DNA of 64,000 nucleotides from Streptomyces noursei (GTDB taxonomy: Bacteria; Actinomycetota; Actinomycetes; Streptomycetales; Streptomycetaceae): NCBI RefSeq assembly GCF_016917755.1, contig NZ_CP070326.1, forward strand, positions 186,001 to 250,000. The letters are read 5' to 3'. Positions 8,439 through 18,419 of the stretch are shown in pieces. The notes below the pieces were generated by a model. It was given only the letters and a program-made list of their open reading frames with translations, searched no databases and had not been told where the DNA came from. The translations under genes and the position numbers were made by a program. The first letter of the stretch is position 1; every line of letters begins with the position of its first letter.

Positions 8439-10076
8439 TCAGTGACCGCCCTCGTCCACGACCGCGACCTCCTCGATGTTCTGCTCGATCGCCTCGGCCG
8501 GGACCGCGGAGGCGAGGGCCCAGTAGTAGATGCCCACCGAGAACACCACGACGATCGCCATGTCCCACCACAGCGGGATGTGGCCCTGGCCGCCGAAGCC
8601 GCCCTGCCAGGAGATGACGCCCATGCCGACGAGGTACACGGGGAGCCACCGCGCGGCCTTCCAGTCCAGGCGCGGAGCGTTCGGCAGCTGCTTCTTGGTG
8701 GCGTACCAGGCGTAGCTGCCGAGCAGGACGTAGCCGATCACGATGGCCCAGCCGAGCCGCTCCAGGGTGGTCCAGCCGGCCCAGTAGATGATCAGGCTCG
8801 CCACGGCGAAGGACAGCGGCGCGATCACCTTGCCGCCGGGCAGGCGGTACGGACGCTGATGGTGCGGCAGACGGTCGCGGAACACACCGAATGCCAGCGG
8901 CGCACCGGCGTACATCAGGACGCTCGCCGAGGTGATGAAGGAGACCAGCTCCTGCCAGCTGGGGAAGGGCAGGAAGCAGATCACGCCGGTGACGAAGGAG
9001 ATGATCAGCCCGAACCACGGCACCCCGCGGCCGTCGGCCTTCTCGAACAGCCGGGGGGCGTAGCCGTTCTTGCTCAGGCCGTAGGAGATCCGCGAGGTGG
9101 AGGTGGTGTAGATCAGGCCGGTGCCACCGGGGGAGATGATGGCGTCCGCGTACAGGACCCAGCCCAGCCAGCCCAGCCCCACCACGGTGGCCAGACCGGC
9201 CCAGGGGCCGCTGATGCCGGCGTAGTCCAGCTTGGCCCACCCGTGCGCGAAGGACGCCAGCGGCAGCGCGCCGATGTAGACGATCTGCAGCAGGGTGTAG
9301 ATGACGGCGCCGATCACGACCGAGCCGATGGTGGCGCGCGGCAGGTCACGCTTGGGGTTGCGGCTCTCGCCGGCGAGCTGGATCGCCTGCTCGAAGCCGA
9401 GCAGCGCGAAGATGATGCCGCTGGTGCTGATGGCGCTGAGCACGCCCTTGGCGCCGAACGGGGCGAAGCCGTGCGAGGTGAAGTTGTGCGGGTGGAAGTT
9501 GGTCGCCGCGATGACGAAGATCGCCCCGAGGGGTACGGCGATCTTCCACCAGGTGGCGGCGCTGTTGGTATGGGCCAGCACCTTCACGCCCAGGAAGTTC
9601 ACCGCGACGAAGATCGCCATCAGGATGACCGCGACGATGAAGCCGCTGGCCGTGAGGGTTCCGTTGGCGTGTTGGAGGCTCTTGGCCCACGACCAGTGCC
9701 CGGCGTAGCCGATCATGGCTTCGACCTCGATCGGGGCCACTGTCGCCGCCTGGAGCCAGGAGAACCAGCCGAAGGACATGCCGGCCAGGCCGCCGAAGGC
9801 GTAGTGCGGGTAACGCGCGGTACCGCCGGCCACGGGGAAGAGCCCGCCGAGCTCGGCGTGTACCAGGGCCAGGAGCACGATCGCGACGGCGCCGATGCTC
9901 CAGGAGATGATCGCGGACGGGCCTGCTACGACTACGGCCTTCTGGGCACCGTAGAGCCATCCGGATCCGATGATGGAGCCGACCGAGGCCCACATCAGGC
10001 CGATCAGTCCTACATCCCTGCGCAGGCCGCCTGGTGGGCGTGCCTGCAGTGGCGTGATCTCGTCAACGCTTGCCAT
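8439..10076 (-). CDS. APC-family amino acid permease
   Basis: 545 residues with about 12-14 predicted membrane helices. Family hallmarks: an N-terminal GLMWASVGSIIGSGWL segment (the APC substrate-binding GSGW turn in helix 1), LVHAELGGLFPVAGGTARYP in helix 2-3 and GFEQAIQLAGESRNPKRD in helix 6. It should import amino acids or amines by proton or ion coupling. The substrate is not identifiable. It stands alone; its start is 423 bases from the divergent cyclase gene, with a leader hairpin in between. Confidence 0.9.
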   Translation of the reverse strand: MASVDEITPLQARPPGGLRRDVGLIGLMWASVGSIIGSGWLYGAQKAVVVAGPSAIISWSIGAVAIVLLALVHAELGGLFPVAGGTARYPHYAFGGLAGMSFGWFSWLQAATVAPIEVEAMIGYAGHWSWAKSLQHANGTLTASGFIVAVILMAIFVAVNFLGVKVLAHTNSAATWWKIAVPLGAIFVIAATNFHPHNFTSHGFAPFGAKGVLSAISTSGIIFALLGFEQAIQLAGESRNPKRDLPRATIGSVVIGAVIYTLLQIVYIGALPLASFAHGWAKLDYAGISGPWAGLATVVGLGWLGWVLYADAIISPGGTGLIYTTSTSRISYGLSKNGYAPRLFEKADGRGVPWFGLIISFVTGVICFLPFPSWQELVSFITSASVLMYAGAPLAFGVFRDRLPHHQRPYRLPGGKVIAPLSFAVASLIIYWAGWTTLERLGWAIVIGYVLLGSYAWYATKKQLPNAPRLDWKAARWLPVYLVGMGVISWQGGFGGQGHIPLWWDMAIVVVFSVGIYYWALASAVPAEAIEQNIEEVAVVDEGGH

Positions 10077-10100
10077 GAGGGGGGCCTTTCAAGACAGCTG

Positions 10101-10136
10101 GCCGAAAAGTTGCCTCAGAGTAGGGAGCTTTTCGGC
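10101..10136. promoter_or_regulatory. Inverted repeat in the leader region of the permease gene
   Basis: GCCGAAAAG at 10101-10109 pairs perfectly with CTTTTCGGC at 10128-10136 across an 18-base loop, 25 bases upstream of the permease start. It could be an operator or an RNA leader hairpin. The surrounding 10137-10498 is AT-richer than its neighbours and holds no supported gene. Confidence 0.4.
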
Positions 10137-10498
10137 TCCTGGAAATAGCCAGTGACGAAAAAGTTACTTTCCGCGAAAAATTCATGGCGGATACAAAGGT
10201 TCGACGCCACCACAAGACGCCTAAATATTCGACCAGTTGCGGCCGACGAGCCGGCCCGAGCGCCTGGTCAGCGGCATCCGGGCAGCCATTCATCCCACCA
10301 ATGAGGTGAATTCAATTTGGCGAAAACTTTGAGATGGCCCGCCAATGGCATTACTTTCCATCGCCTATGGTCGTCTGCTTCCGTTCGGCGAATTCCCCGG
10401 CGATCACATGCGGTGCGCCGCGCGGAGGGGACATGCTGGGGAAGGTGGCACGGTGCCGCCGGACGACGGTCCCGCCACCCTGGAGCGGTGAACGGCAG

Positions 10499-11467
10499 AT
10501 GACCGGCAACCCCAGCGACGCCCCGTCTCCCCCGCCGACCGGTGCCGGCAACGGGCCCGCCGTCTCGCGCCGGGAGTTCGACGCGCTCTTCGCCGCGGTC
10601 CGCACGTGGGGCCGCTGGACACCGGCCGACCGCGGCGCCTGGAACCGGGTGACTCCGGACCACGTACGGCGGGCCACCGCCCTGGTCCGGGACGGCACGG
10701 TGATCCCGCTGGCGCGCCCGTGGGACACGGCCGCCGGTCCGGACAACAGCAGGCCCGCGTTGCACTTCATGTCCGACCTCGGCGATGTCGAGGCCCCGGA
10801 GCCCACCACGCACAAGGACTTCCTCGCCGTCGACTATCACGGCAAGGCCGTCAGCCACCTGGACGCGCTCTCCCACATCGCCTACCGCGGACAGCTCTAC
10901 GACGGCCGCCCCGCGGGCGAACTCGTCGACTCCCAAGGCGCCCGGTTCGGGGCCGTGGCGGCGCTCGGCCCCCTGGTGACCCGGGGGGTGCTGCTCGACC
11001 TGCCGACCGTCGTGGGCAACGCGTGGCTGGAGCCCGCCCGAGCCGTGCACGCCGAGGACGTCGCCGCTGCGGAGCGGGCCTTGGGCGTGACGATCGGCGA
11101 CGGCGACGGGGTGCTGCTGCGGACCGGCAGCATGCGCCGCCGCCGGGAACGGGGCGCCTGGAACCCCGACGCGGCGAGCGCCGGCTTCCACGTGGACGCC
11201 CTGCCGCTGCTCGCCTCGCGCGGGATCGCCCTGCTCGGCGGCGACGGCGACAGCGATGTCCGGCCCTCGCCGGTCGAGGGCGTGCACTCTCCGGTCCACG
11301 CGCTCGCGATCGCGGCCATGGGGGTGCCGCTGCTGGACAACCTCGACCTCGAAGCGCTCTCGACTGCCTGTGCGGAAGCCGGCCGCCATGTCTTTCTGCT
11401 CCTGGTGGCTCCGCTGAACGTCCCTGGCGGCACGGGTTCGCCCGTCACCCCGGTCGCCGTTCTGTGA
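10499..11467 (+). CDS. Cyclase-family metal-dependent hydrolase
   Basis: 322 residues resembling the cyclase/kynurenine-formamidase fold (PF04199). The metal-binding region reads DYHGKAVSHLDALSHI, a variant of the family HxGTHxDxxxH motif in which Gly-Thr before the second His has become Val-Ser. Other typical segments are GVLLDLP, LRTGSMRRR and GGDGDSDVRPSPVEGVHSPVH. Members hydrolyse amides or act on small cyclic compounds; the substrate here is unknown. The ATG at 10499 is preceded by GGAGCGG; an in-frame ATG at 10433 is a possible alternative start. Confidence 0.82.
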   Translation: MTGNPSDAPSPPPTGAGNGPAVSRREFDALFAAVRTWGRWTPADRGAWNRVTPDHVRRATALVRDGTVIPLARPWDTAAGPDNSRPALHFMSDLGDVEAPEPTTHKDFLAVDYHGKAVSHLDALSHIAYRGQLYDGRPAGELVDSQGARFGAVAALGPLVTRGVLLDLPTVVGNAWLEPARAVHAEDVAAAERALGVTIGDGDGVLLRTGSMRRRRERGAWNPDAASAGFHVDALPLLASRGIALLGGDGDSDVRPSPVEGVHSPVHALAIAAMGVPLLDNLDLEALSTACAEAGRHVFLLLVAPLNVPGGTGSPVTPVAVL

Positions 11468-11604
11468 CGCCCCCGCCTCCCCTCTGACCAGCACCGTCCC
11501 CCGGAAAAGCCCTACAATCGGAGCGAACGGTACAGCTGCTCCGGGCAGACGACGGGAGGGTGACTGGCGGTCCTGCGGCACGTACCGCAAGGGAAGTGAT
11601 TCGG

Positions 11605-14445
11605 ATGGGGCTCGTGGGAATCGACCTCGGTCCCGCGCGCGCCCGTGACCAGTTCCTTCGGGGCGAGTCGGTCGACGCGGCCGTACGAAGCCCGATCTTG
11701 AATTCCTGGGAGCGCTCCCTCGCCCTGGGGCTCTCCCCGGCGGGATGCGCACTCCCCTACTGCTCCGACCTCGATCTGGAGGGCCGGCTCGTCCGCGCAG
11801 CCGAGCCGGTACTGGACCGACTGCAGGAGCTGTTCGCGGACCGGGACATGAACGTGTCCCTCGCCGATGGCCGCGGGGCCGTGCTGCAACGCCGTTTCGG
11901 CAAGCCGTCCCAGGTCAGACGGCTGGCCGCGATCCAGAGCGTCCCGGGCTATGTGTTCGCCGAGGAGTTCGGCGGGACCAACGGCATCGGTCTGGCGCTC
12001 GCGGAACGGCAGCTGATCAACGTCTACGGTGCCGAGCACTTCGCCGAACGCTCCCAGTCCAACGCCTGCTCGGCGATCCCGGTCCGGGACCTGCTCAGCG
12101 GTCGCATCGAGGGCGTGCTGTGCCTGGGCTATCCGCTCACCGACGTGGACGCGGCGCTGACCACCGTGATCCGCAAGGCGGCCGGCGCGATCGAACGACG
12201 CCTGCTGGAGCAGAACTCGACGCGGGAGCGCACCCTGCTCCAGGCATACCTCGATGCCAGGCACCGCACGCCGACCGGCAACGGTCAGCCGGGCGAGCTC
12301 ACCGAGAGCGTGCTGGACCGGCGGGACCAAATGATCCTCCAGGAGAAGGCCGCCGATCTGATCGCCCTGGCCCAGCGGGCGGCCATGGAAGTGCCCCTCC
12401 CCGGCGGGCGATGGGTGACCTTGCTCAGCCGACCGGTCACCAGCGCTTCCGGGGTCCAGGGCATCGCCATCGAAGCCGTCCTCTCCACGCCGCACCAGCC
12501 CGTCGCCGTCCCCGCCGTAACCGGGACCTTGCCCGAGACCTCACCCGGCCCCCCGGCGCAGCAAAGCCCCGAGCCCGCGCTCCCGCGGCTGTGGCCCGTT
12601 CCCGACACCGCAGCCCGGAGGGCGGCCACCACGACGCATCCGCCCGGGACCGCCGAAGCCGCCTCCGCGCACACGGCGAGCGGGCTGGTGCTGGTCGGCG
12701 AGCCGGGCGTCGGGAAGTACGCCGTGGCGGCCCGGCGGCGCCTGGAACTGCTCTCCGAGGCCAGCACCCGCATCGGCACCACCCTGGACGTGAGCCGCAC
12801 CGCCCACGAGCTCGCCGAGATGGCCGTCCCCCGCCTGGCCGACTTCGTCACCATCGAACTTCCCCAAGCGGTGCTGCGCGGCGACGAGCCGACCGACCCG
12901 CGCACCGGCCTCCACCGCGTCGTCCTCCACGGCTACCGCGAGGACTGCCCCTTCTACCCGGCCGGTGAGCCGATCAGCCTCCGGGCCACGACTCCCCAAC
13001 TCCGCTGCCTGGCCAGCGGGCGGTCGGTACTGGAACCGGAGCTGAGGACCGCCGCGGGCTGGATCGCCCAGGATCCCGGGCATGCCCAGCGGCTCCTCGA
13101 CCACAACGTCCACTCCCTGATAGCCGTTCCGCTCATCGCCCGCGGCATCGCCCTGGGCGTGGCGAGCTTCTACCGCTCGCGGGACCCCGCGCCCTTCGGA
13201 GACGACGACCGTTCGCTGGCCCAGGAACTCGCCACCCGCGCCGCCATCTGCATCGACAACGCCCGCCGCTACACCCGCGAACACAACATGGTGCTGGCGC
13301 TCCAACACAGTCTGCTGCCGCACAGCTTCCCCGAGCAGAACGCCGTCGAGGTCGCCCATCGCTATCTGCCCGCCGAATCCGGGGTCGGCGGAGACTGGTA
13401 CGACGTCATCCCCCTCTCCAGCAGCCGCGTCGCCCTCGTCGTCGGGGACGTCGTCGGCCACGGACTGCACGCCGCCGCCACCATGGGCCGACTGCGCACG
13501 GCGGCGCGCAACTTCGCCGAACTGGAGCTGGCCCCGGACGAGGTCCTCACCTGTCTCGACAACCTCGTGGCGCGCCTCGACCGGGACGAGGGCGGCGAGG
13601 ACGCCGACGGGATGACCCGCATCATCGGCGCGACCTGCCTGTACGCCGTCTACGACCCCACCTCCCAGCAGTGCTGCATGGCCCGGGCCGGCCATCCGCC
13701 CCCCGCGCTGGTGCACCCCGACGGCGCCGTCGCCTTCCCCGACCTGCCCGCCGGCCCGCCGCTGGGCCTTGGCGGCCTCCCCTTCGAGACCGTCGAATTC
13801 CACCTCCCCGAAGGCAGCCAGCTCGTGCTGTACACCGACGGGCTGGTCGAGGACCGCCGCCGCGACCTCGACACCGCCTTCGACCAACTGCGCCGGGCGC
13901 TCTCCCACCCGAACCGCCCGCCCGAGGACACCTGCGCGGAAGTCCTGCGGACGGTGGTGCCCCGCCGGCCCACCGACGACATAGCCCTCCTGGTGGCCCG
14001 TACCCACGCGCTGGACGCGCACCGGATCGCCACCTGGACACTCGCCTCCGACCCGGCCCTGGTCTCCGGCATTCGCGCCGCCGTGACGCGTCAACTGGCC
14101 GCATGGGGACTGGACGAGGTGTCCTTCGTCGCCGAACTGGTGCTCAGCGAGCTGGTCACCAACGCCATCCGCTACGGCACCGCCCCGATCCAGGTACGCC
14201 TGCTCTATGACCGCGCCCTGACCTGCGAGGTGTCCGACGCCAGCAGCACCGCCCCGCATCTGCGCCACGCGGCGACCACCGACGAGGGCGGCCGCGGTCT
14301 GTTCCTCGTCGCACAGCTCGCCCAGGCATGGGGCACCCGCTACACCGCCACCGGCAAGGTCATCTGGGCCGAGTGCGCCCTGCAGTTGGCCGGCGGGAGG
14401 CCCGACACCGTCGCGGCGTACTTCGACGACGTTCCCGCCCTCTGA
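11605..14445 (+). CDS. GAF / SpoIIE phosphatase / anti-sigma-type ATPase signalling protein
   Basis: About 946 residues from the ATG at 11605 (AAGGGAAG upstream). The first ~330 residues resemble the sensor half of AcoR/DhaR-type activators (SPILNSWERSLALGL, then FGGTNGIGLAL in a GAF domain). A linker holds GEPGVGK near residue 362. Then a second GAF domain, a PP2C/SpoIIE domain (GGDWYDV, GDVVGHG, YTDGL, DDIALL) and a C-terminal HATPase_c domain (LVLSELVTNAIRYG, EGGRGLFLV). It should dephosphorylate anti-anti-sigma factors and possibly phosphorylate them through its ATPase domain in response to a small-molecule or light/redox signal. No anti-sigma partner is adjacent. Confidence 0.88.
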   Translation: MGLVGIDLGPARARDQFLRGESVDAAVRSPILNSWERSLALGLSPAGCALPYCSDLDLEGRLVRAAEPVLDRLQELFADRDMNVSLADGRGAVLQRRFGKPSQVRRLAAIQSVPGYVFAEEFGGTNGIGLALAERQLINVYGAEHFAERSQSNACSAIPVRDLLSGRIEGVLCLGYPLTDVDAALTTVIRKAAGAIERRLLEQNSTRERTLLQAYLDARHRTPTGNGQPGELTESVLDRRDQMILQEKAADLIALAQRAAMEVPLPGGRWVTLLSRPVTSASGVQGIAIEAVLSTPHQPVAVPAVTGTLPETSPGPPAQQSPEPALPRLWPVPDTAARRAATTTHPPGTAEAASAHTASGLVLVGEPGVGKYAVAARRRLELLSEASTRIGTTLDVSRTAHELAEMAVPRLADFVTIELPQAVLRGDEPTDPRTGLHRVVLHGYREDCPFYPAGEPISLRATTPQLRCLASGRSVLEPELRTAAGWIAQDPGHAQRLLDHNVHSLIAVPLIARGIALGVASFYRSRDPAPFGDDDRSLAQELATRAAICIDNARRYTREHNMVLALQHSLLPHSFPEQNAVEVAHRYLPAESGVGGDWYDVIPLSSSRVALVVGDVVGHGLHAAATMGRLRTAARNFAELELAPDEVLTCLDNLVARLDRDEGGEDADGMTRIIGATCLYAVYDPTSQQCCMARAGHPPPALVHPDGAVAFPDLPAGPPLGLGGLPFETVEFHLPEGSQLVLYTDGLVEDRRRDLDTAFDQLRRALSHPNRPPEDTCAEVLRTVVPRRPTDDIALLVARTHALDAHRIATWTLASDPALVSGIRAAVTRQLAAWGLDEVSFVAELVLSELVTNAIRYGTAPIQVRLLYDRALTCEVSDASSTAPHLRHAATTDEGGRGLFLVAQLAQAWGTRYTATGKVIWAECALQLAGGRPDTVAAYFDDVPAL

Positions 14446-14624
14446 GCGGTGCCGCCGGGTGGACGGGCCACGCGGATGGCGCGGATGGGCCTCCGCCAAT
14501 CGGGACACCGCGCAACGGCCCCTCCGGCATGGAAGCCGAAGGGAGGACAACGGGAGCCGTAGCATGCGCCAATGCGGTGCCGGATGCCGGCAGTGCACCG
14601 AGCGGCCGATCCCCGGAGAAGTCC

Positions 14625-16160
14625 GTGCCCGACACTCCCGACCACAGCCCTCCCGCGCCCCGCGGCCCAGAGCCGCTGGTCCGGATCCGCGGCCTGAGCA
14701 AGCGGTTCGGCGGCACCCTCGCGCTGGACGCCGTCGACCTCGACATCCACTCCGGCAGCATCCTCGCCCTGCTCGGTCCCAACGGCGCGGGAAAGTCCAC
14801 CCTCATCAAGATCCTCGCCGGCGTCCACCGCGCGGACAGCGGCGAGGTGACCGTGGCCGGCCATCCGCTCGGCACCGAGGCGGCCACCCGCGCCATGTCC
14901 TTCATCCACCAGGACCTCGGACTGGTCGAGTGGATGACGGTCGCCGAGAACATCGCCCTGGGCGCCGGCTACGCCCGCCGCGCCGGCCTGCTGTCCTGGC
15001 GGCGGACCCGTGAGCGCTGCACCGAGGCGCTGGGCCTCATCGCCGCCCACCTCGACCCGCGCACTCCCCTCGCCGACCTCCCGCGGGCCGAGCGTTCCCT
15101 GGTGGCCATCGCCCGGGCGCTGTCCACCCGGGCCGGCGTCATCGTCCTCGACGAGCCGACGGCCAGTCTCCCGGCAGCGGACTGCGCCCGGCTCTTCGAC
15201 GTACTGCACGCGCTGCGCGACCAGGGGCACGCCCTGGTCTACGTCACCCACCGGCTCGACGAGGTGTACAAGGTCGCCGATGCCTTCGCCGTCCTGCGCG
15301 ACGGCCGCCTGGTCCGCCACGGCCCGCTCGCCGGCCACGGTCCGGCACAGCTGGTGCACGACATCGTGGGCCACGAACCCGGCGGCTACCGCCTCGCCCC
15401 CGCCACCGGCCGCACCGTCCTGAGCCTCGACCGCGTACGGACCGCCGACACCGCACCGGTCAGCCTGGAACTGCGCGCCGGGGAGATCCTCGGCATGGTG
15501 GGACTCACCGGCGCCGGGCACCTGGAGTTGGGCCGCGCGCTCGCCGGCGCCGGACGCCTCCTCGGCGGACGGGCCCTGCTCGACGGACGTCCCTACCGAC
15601 CGGGGTCGGTCGCGGCCGCGGTCGGCTCCGGGGTCGGCTTCGTGAGCAGCGACCGTCAGGAAGAGGGCTGCGCCACCGAGTTGACCGTGCGGGAGAACCT
15701 CCTGGCCAACCCACGGGCGAGGGGCCTGCCGGCCCTCCACTGGACCGGACCCCGGCGCGAGCGGGCCGAGGCCGACGCCCTGATGGCCCGGTTCGCGGTG
15801 TACCCCCGGGACAGCGAAGCGCCGATCTCCACCCTGTCCGGAGGGAACCAGCAGAAGGTCATGGTCGGCCGGTGGCTCGGGACCCACCGCAGACTGCTGA
15901 TCCTCGAAGAGCCGACGGCCGGGGTGGACGTCGGCGCCAAAACGGCGGTCCACCGCCTGCTCCGGGACGCGTTGGCCGACGGTCTCGCCGTCCTGCTGCT
16001 GTCCACCGACTTCGAGGAGGTCACCGACGTGTGCCATCGGGCCCTGGTGTTCGTCCGTGGGGCGGTGACGACGGAGCTGACCGGTGACGCCCTCACCGTC
16101 AGCGCCCTGACCCGGGCTTCCTCCGCCATGCCCGCGCTCACCGGGACCACGGGCCCGTGA
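14625..16160 (+). CDS. Sugar-type ABC importer, duplicated ATPase subunit (RbsA/MglA-like)
   Basis: 511 residues from the GTG at 14625, which has GGAGAA four bases away and gives the length usual for the family. Two ATPase halves: the first has an intact Walker A GPNGAGKST and Walker B VIVLDEPTAS; the second has the family's degenerate Walker A (GLTGAGHLELGR) but a good signature LSGGNQQK and LLILEEPTAGVDVGAK. It energises uptake of a pentose, hexose, nucleoside or similar ligand. Its stop overlaps the permease start by four bases (GTGA), indicating translational coupling. Confidence 0.92.
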   Translation: MPDTPDHSPPAPRGPEPLVRIRGLSKRFGGTLALDAVDLDIHSGSILALLGPNGAGKSTLIKILAGVHRADSGEVTVAGHPLGTEAATRAMSFIHQDLGLVEWMTVAENIALGAGYARRAGLLSWRRTRERCTEALGLIAAHLDPRTPLADLPRAERSLVAIARALSTRAGVIVLDEPTASLPAADCARLFDVLHALRDQGHALVYVTHRLDEVYKVADAFAVLRDGRLVRHGPLAGHGPAQLVHDIVGHEPGGYRLAPATGRTVLSLDRVRTADTAPVSLELRAGEILGMVGLTGAGHLELGRALAGAGRLLGGRALLDGRPYRPGSVAAAVGSGVGFVSSDRQEEGCATELTVRENLLANPRARGLPALHWTGPRRERAEADALMARFAVYPRDSEAPISTLSGGNQQKVMVGRWLGTHRRLLILEEPTAGVDVGAKTAVHRLLRDALADGLAVLLLSTDFEEVTDVCHRALVFVRGAVTTELTGDALTVSALTRASSAMPALTGTTGP

Positions 16161-17197
16161 CCCGCTCCCCCCGTCGCCCGCCGGGCCGCCGGTTCGGGCA
16201 CCTCCTCGGCGTCTACGGCCTCCTGGCCCTGGCCGCCCTGCTGTTCCTGGCCTTCTCCCTCGCCCTGCCCGACACCTATCCCACCTTGGACAACATCTCC
16301 GCGGTCCTGTCCAACCAGTCGATCCCGGCCGTCCTCGCGCTCGGCGCGACGATCCCCATCGCCACCGCCAAGTTCGACCTGTCCCTCGGCTACGGTCTGG
16401 GCCTCGCGCACGTGATGGTCATGCAGCTCATCGCCGTCGATGCCTGGCCATGGCCGCTCGCCTGCCTCGTGGTGGTGCTCGGTGGTGCGGTCGTCGGCGC
16501 CTTCAACGGCATGGTCGTCGAATTCGCCCGGATCGACTCCTTCATCGCCACCCTCGGCACCGGCAGCATCCTCTACGCCGTCACCGGCTGGGTCACCGAC
16601 GGGGCCCGGATCGTCCCCGGCCCGCACGGCCTGCCGGCCGCCTTCACCGACCTGTACGACTCCAGATTCCTCGGCCTGCCGGTGTCCGCCTGCTACGTCC
16701 TGCTCCTCACCGCCCTGTTGTGGCTGCTGCTGGAACGGCTACCGCTCGGCCGGTACCTCTACGTCATCGGCTCCAACCCCCGCGCCGCCGAACTGGTCGG
16801 CATCCCCACCCGGCGCTACGTCGTCCACGCCTTCGTCGGGTCGGGCCTGGTCGTCGGCATCGCCGGTGTCCTGCTCGCCGCACAGCAGCGGGTCGGCAAT
16901 CCCAGCGTCGGACTGGACTATCTGCTGCCCGCCTTCGTCAGTGCGCTGCTCGGCTCCACCACGATCAGACCCGGCCGGGCCAACGCGGTGGGCACTCTGG
17001 TCGCCGTCGTGGTCCTCGCCATCGGGCTCGCCGGCATCGGTCAGTTGGGCGCCCGCTTCTGGGCCATCCCGCTGTTCAACGGCGCCACCCTGCTCGTCGC
17101 CGTCGGCATGGCCGGCTACACCGCGCGCCGGCAGGTGCGACAGCGCCCGAAGGAACCTCCACGGGCTCTGCCCGACCCGCCCAAGGTCACCTCGTGA
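16157..17197 (+). CDS. Sugar-type ABC importer, permease subunit (RbsC-like)
   Basis: 346 residues with about 9-10 membrane helices, GTG start. Family features: the NQSIPAVLALGATIPI segment, FNGMVVEFARIDSFIATLGTGS (coupling region) and YVIGSNPRAAELVGIPTRRY, all typical of the BPD_transp_2 permeases. Coupled by 4-base overlaps to the ATPase before it and the binding protein after it. A single permease gene means it probably forms a homodimer. Confidence 0.92.
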   Translation: MTRSPRRPPGRRFGHLLGVYGLLALAALLFLAFSLALPDTYPTLDNISAVLSNQSIPAVLALGATIPIATAKFDLSLGYGLGLAHVMVMQLIAVDAWPWPLACLVVVLGGAVVGAFNGMVVEFARIDSFIATLGTGSILYAVTGWVTDGARIVPGPHGLPAAFTDLYDSRFLGLPVSACYVLLLTALLWLLLERLPLGRYLYVIGSNPRAAELVGIPTRRYVVHAFVGSGLVVGIAGVLLAAQQRVGNPSVGLDYLLPAFVSALLGSTTIRPGRANAVGTLVAVVVLAIGLAGIGQLGARFWAIPLFNGATLLVAVGMAGYTARRQVRQRPKEPPRALPDPPKVTS

Positions 17198-18411
17198 CCC
17201 CCGCCGGTCACCATCTCCCCACCCCCGCGCGAGGCGTCCGCGTGCCCGCGTCGCGCCGGCCCACCGTGGGCAGTGCCGTCGCCGTGTCGCTGGCGGCCGC
17301 CGTGCTCACCGGCAGTCTCGTCCTCGTCGGCTGCGAGCGCGGCGCGTCGGTCGGCGGTGGATCCGTCGCGCCGAGCCCGGCGCGACCCGGCTGTCCCGCC
17401 GCCCAGGCCCGCGCCGCAGCGGCCGTTGCGCAGGCCGAGCAGACCGCTCCCGCGGCGCCCGGTCCCGTCGACGGCCCCCGGGCAGCCGCCGGCAAGGACG
17501 TCGTCTACGTCGCGCAGACCATGACCAACCCCGGCGTCGCGGGCGCCGCCAAGGGGGTGCAGGAAGCCGCCCGGGCCATCGGCTGGAACCTCCGGGTGAT
17601 CGACGGCCAGGGCACCCCCACGGGCATCCAGGCCGCCTTCGACCAGGCCGTCGGCCTCCGGCCCGCCGGCATCGTCATCGGCGGCTTCGACCCGGACCTG
17701 ACATCGGCTCAGGTCGCCAGGGCCGCCGCGAACCACATCCCGCTCGTCGGCTGGCACGCGGTCGGCTCCCCCGGTCCGAGCCGACATCCCGCGCTCTTCA
17801 CCAACGTCACCACCAGGGTCGAGGATGTCGCGAAGGCCAGTGCGGACTGGGTCATCGCGCGTTCCCAAGGTCACGCCGGGGTGGTCGTGTTCACCGATGC
17901 CTCGATCCCGTTCGCCGAGACCAAGTCCACCCTGATCGCGAAGGAACTCGCCACCTGCCCCGGCGTGCGGGTGCTGACGGAGGAGAACATCCCGATCCCG
18001 GACAGCAGCAGCCGAACCCCACTGGAGGTCGCCTCACTCCTGTCGCGTTTCCCGGATGCCTGGACCCACTCGGTGGCCATCAACGACGTGTACTTCTCCG
18101 ACGCCGCCCCGGCCCTTCGCGCCGCGCTGCGAAAGGGCGGCGGGGCCCCCTTCAACATCGGTGCGGGCGACGGCGATCCGTCCGCGTTCCAGCGCATCAA
18201 CAGTCGGCAGTTCCAGGCGGCCACCGTGCCCGAGCCGTTCGCCCAACAGGGCTGGCAGATCCTCGACGAGCTCAACCGCGCCTTCGCCGGCGCGCCCGCC
18301 AGCGGATACGTCGCCCCCGTGCACATCGCCACGGCCGCCAACAGCCGGGGGGCGACGACCTGGGACCCGCCCGGGTACCGCGCGGCGTACCGGAGGATCT
18401 GGGGCAGGTGA
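17194..18411 (+). CDS. Sugar-type ABC importer, solute-binding lipoprotein
   Basis: 405 residues from the GTG at 17194. A basic start (SRRPTVGSAVA), hydrophobic core and lipobox LVLVGC place the lipidated Cys at residue 47. After a low-complexity Ala/Pro/Gly linker the mature domain resembles LacI-type periplasmic binding proteins (PF13407): MTNPGVAGAAKGVQEAARAI, then GIVIGGFDP and FNIGAGDGDPSAFQRI. It delivers the ligand to the permease of the same operon. It is more divergent than the permease and ATPase, so the ligand cannot be guessed. Confidence 0.85.
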   Translation: MTPAGHHLPTPARGVRVPASRRPTVGSAVAVSLAAAVLTGSLVLVGCERGASVGGGSVAPSPARPGCPAAQARAAAAVAQAEQTAPAAPGPVDGPRAAAGKDVVYVAQTMTNPGVAGAAKGVQEAARAIGWNLRVIDGQGTPTGIQAAFDQAVGLRPAGIVIGGFDPDLTSAQVARAAANHIPLVGWHAVGSPGPSRHPALFTNVTTRVEDVAKASADWVIARSQGHAGVVVFTDASIPFAETKSTLIAKELATCPGVRVLTEENIPIPDSSSRTPLEVASLLSRFPDAWTHSVAINDVYFSDAAPALRAALRKGGGAPFNIGAGDGDPSAFQRINSRQFQAATVPEPFAQQGWQILDELNRAFAGAPASGYVAPVHIATAANSRGATTWDPPGYRAAYRRIWGR

Positions 18412-18419
18412 GGGGCGTC

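Noticed and set aside
8304-10148. Plus-strand frame of 614 codons
   Set aside because: Antisense shadow of the APC permease gene.
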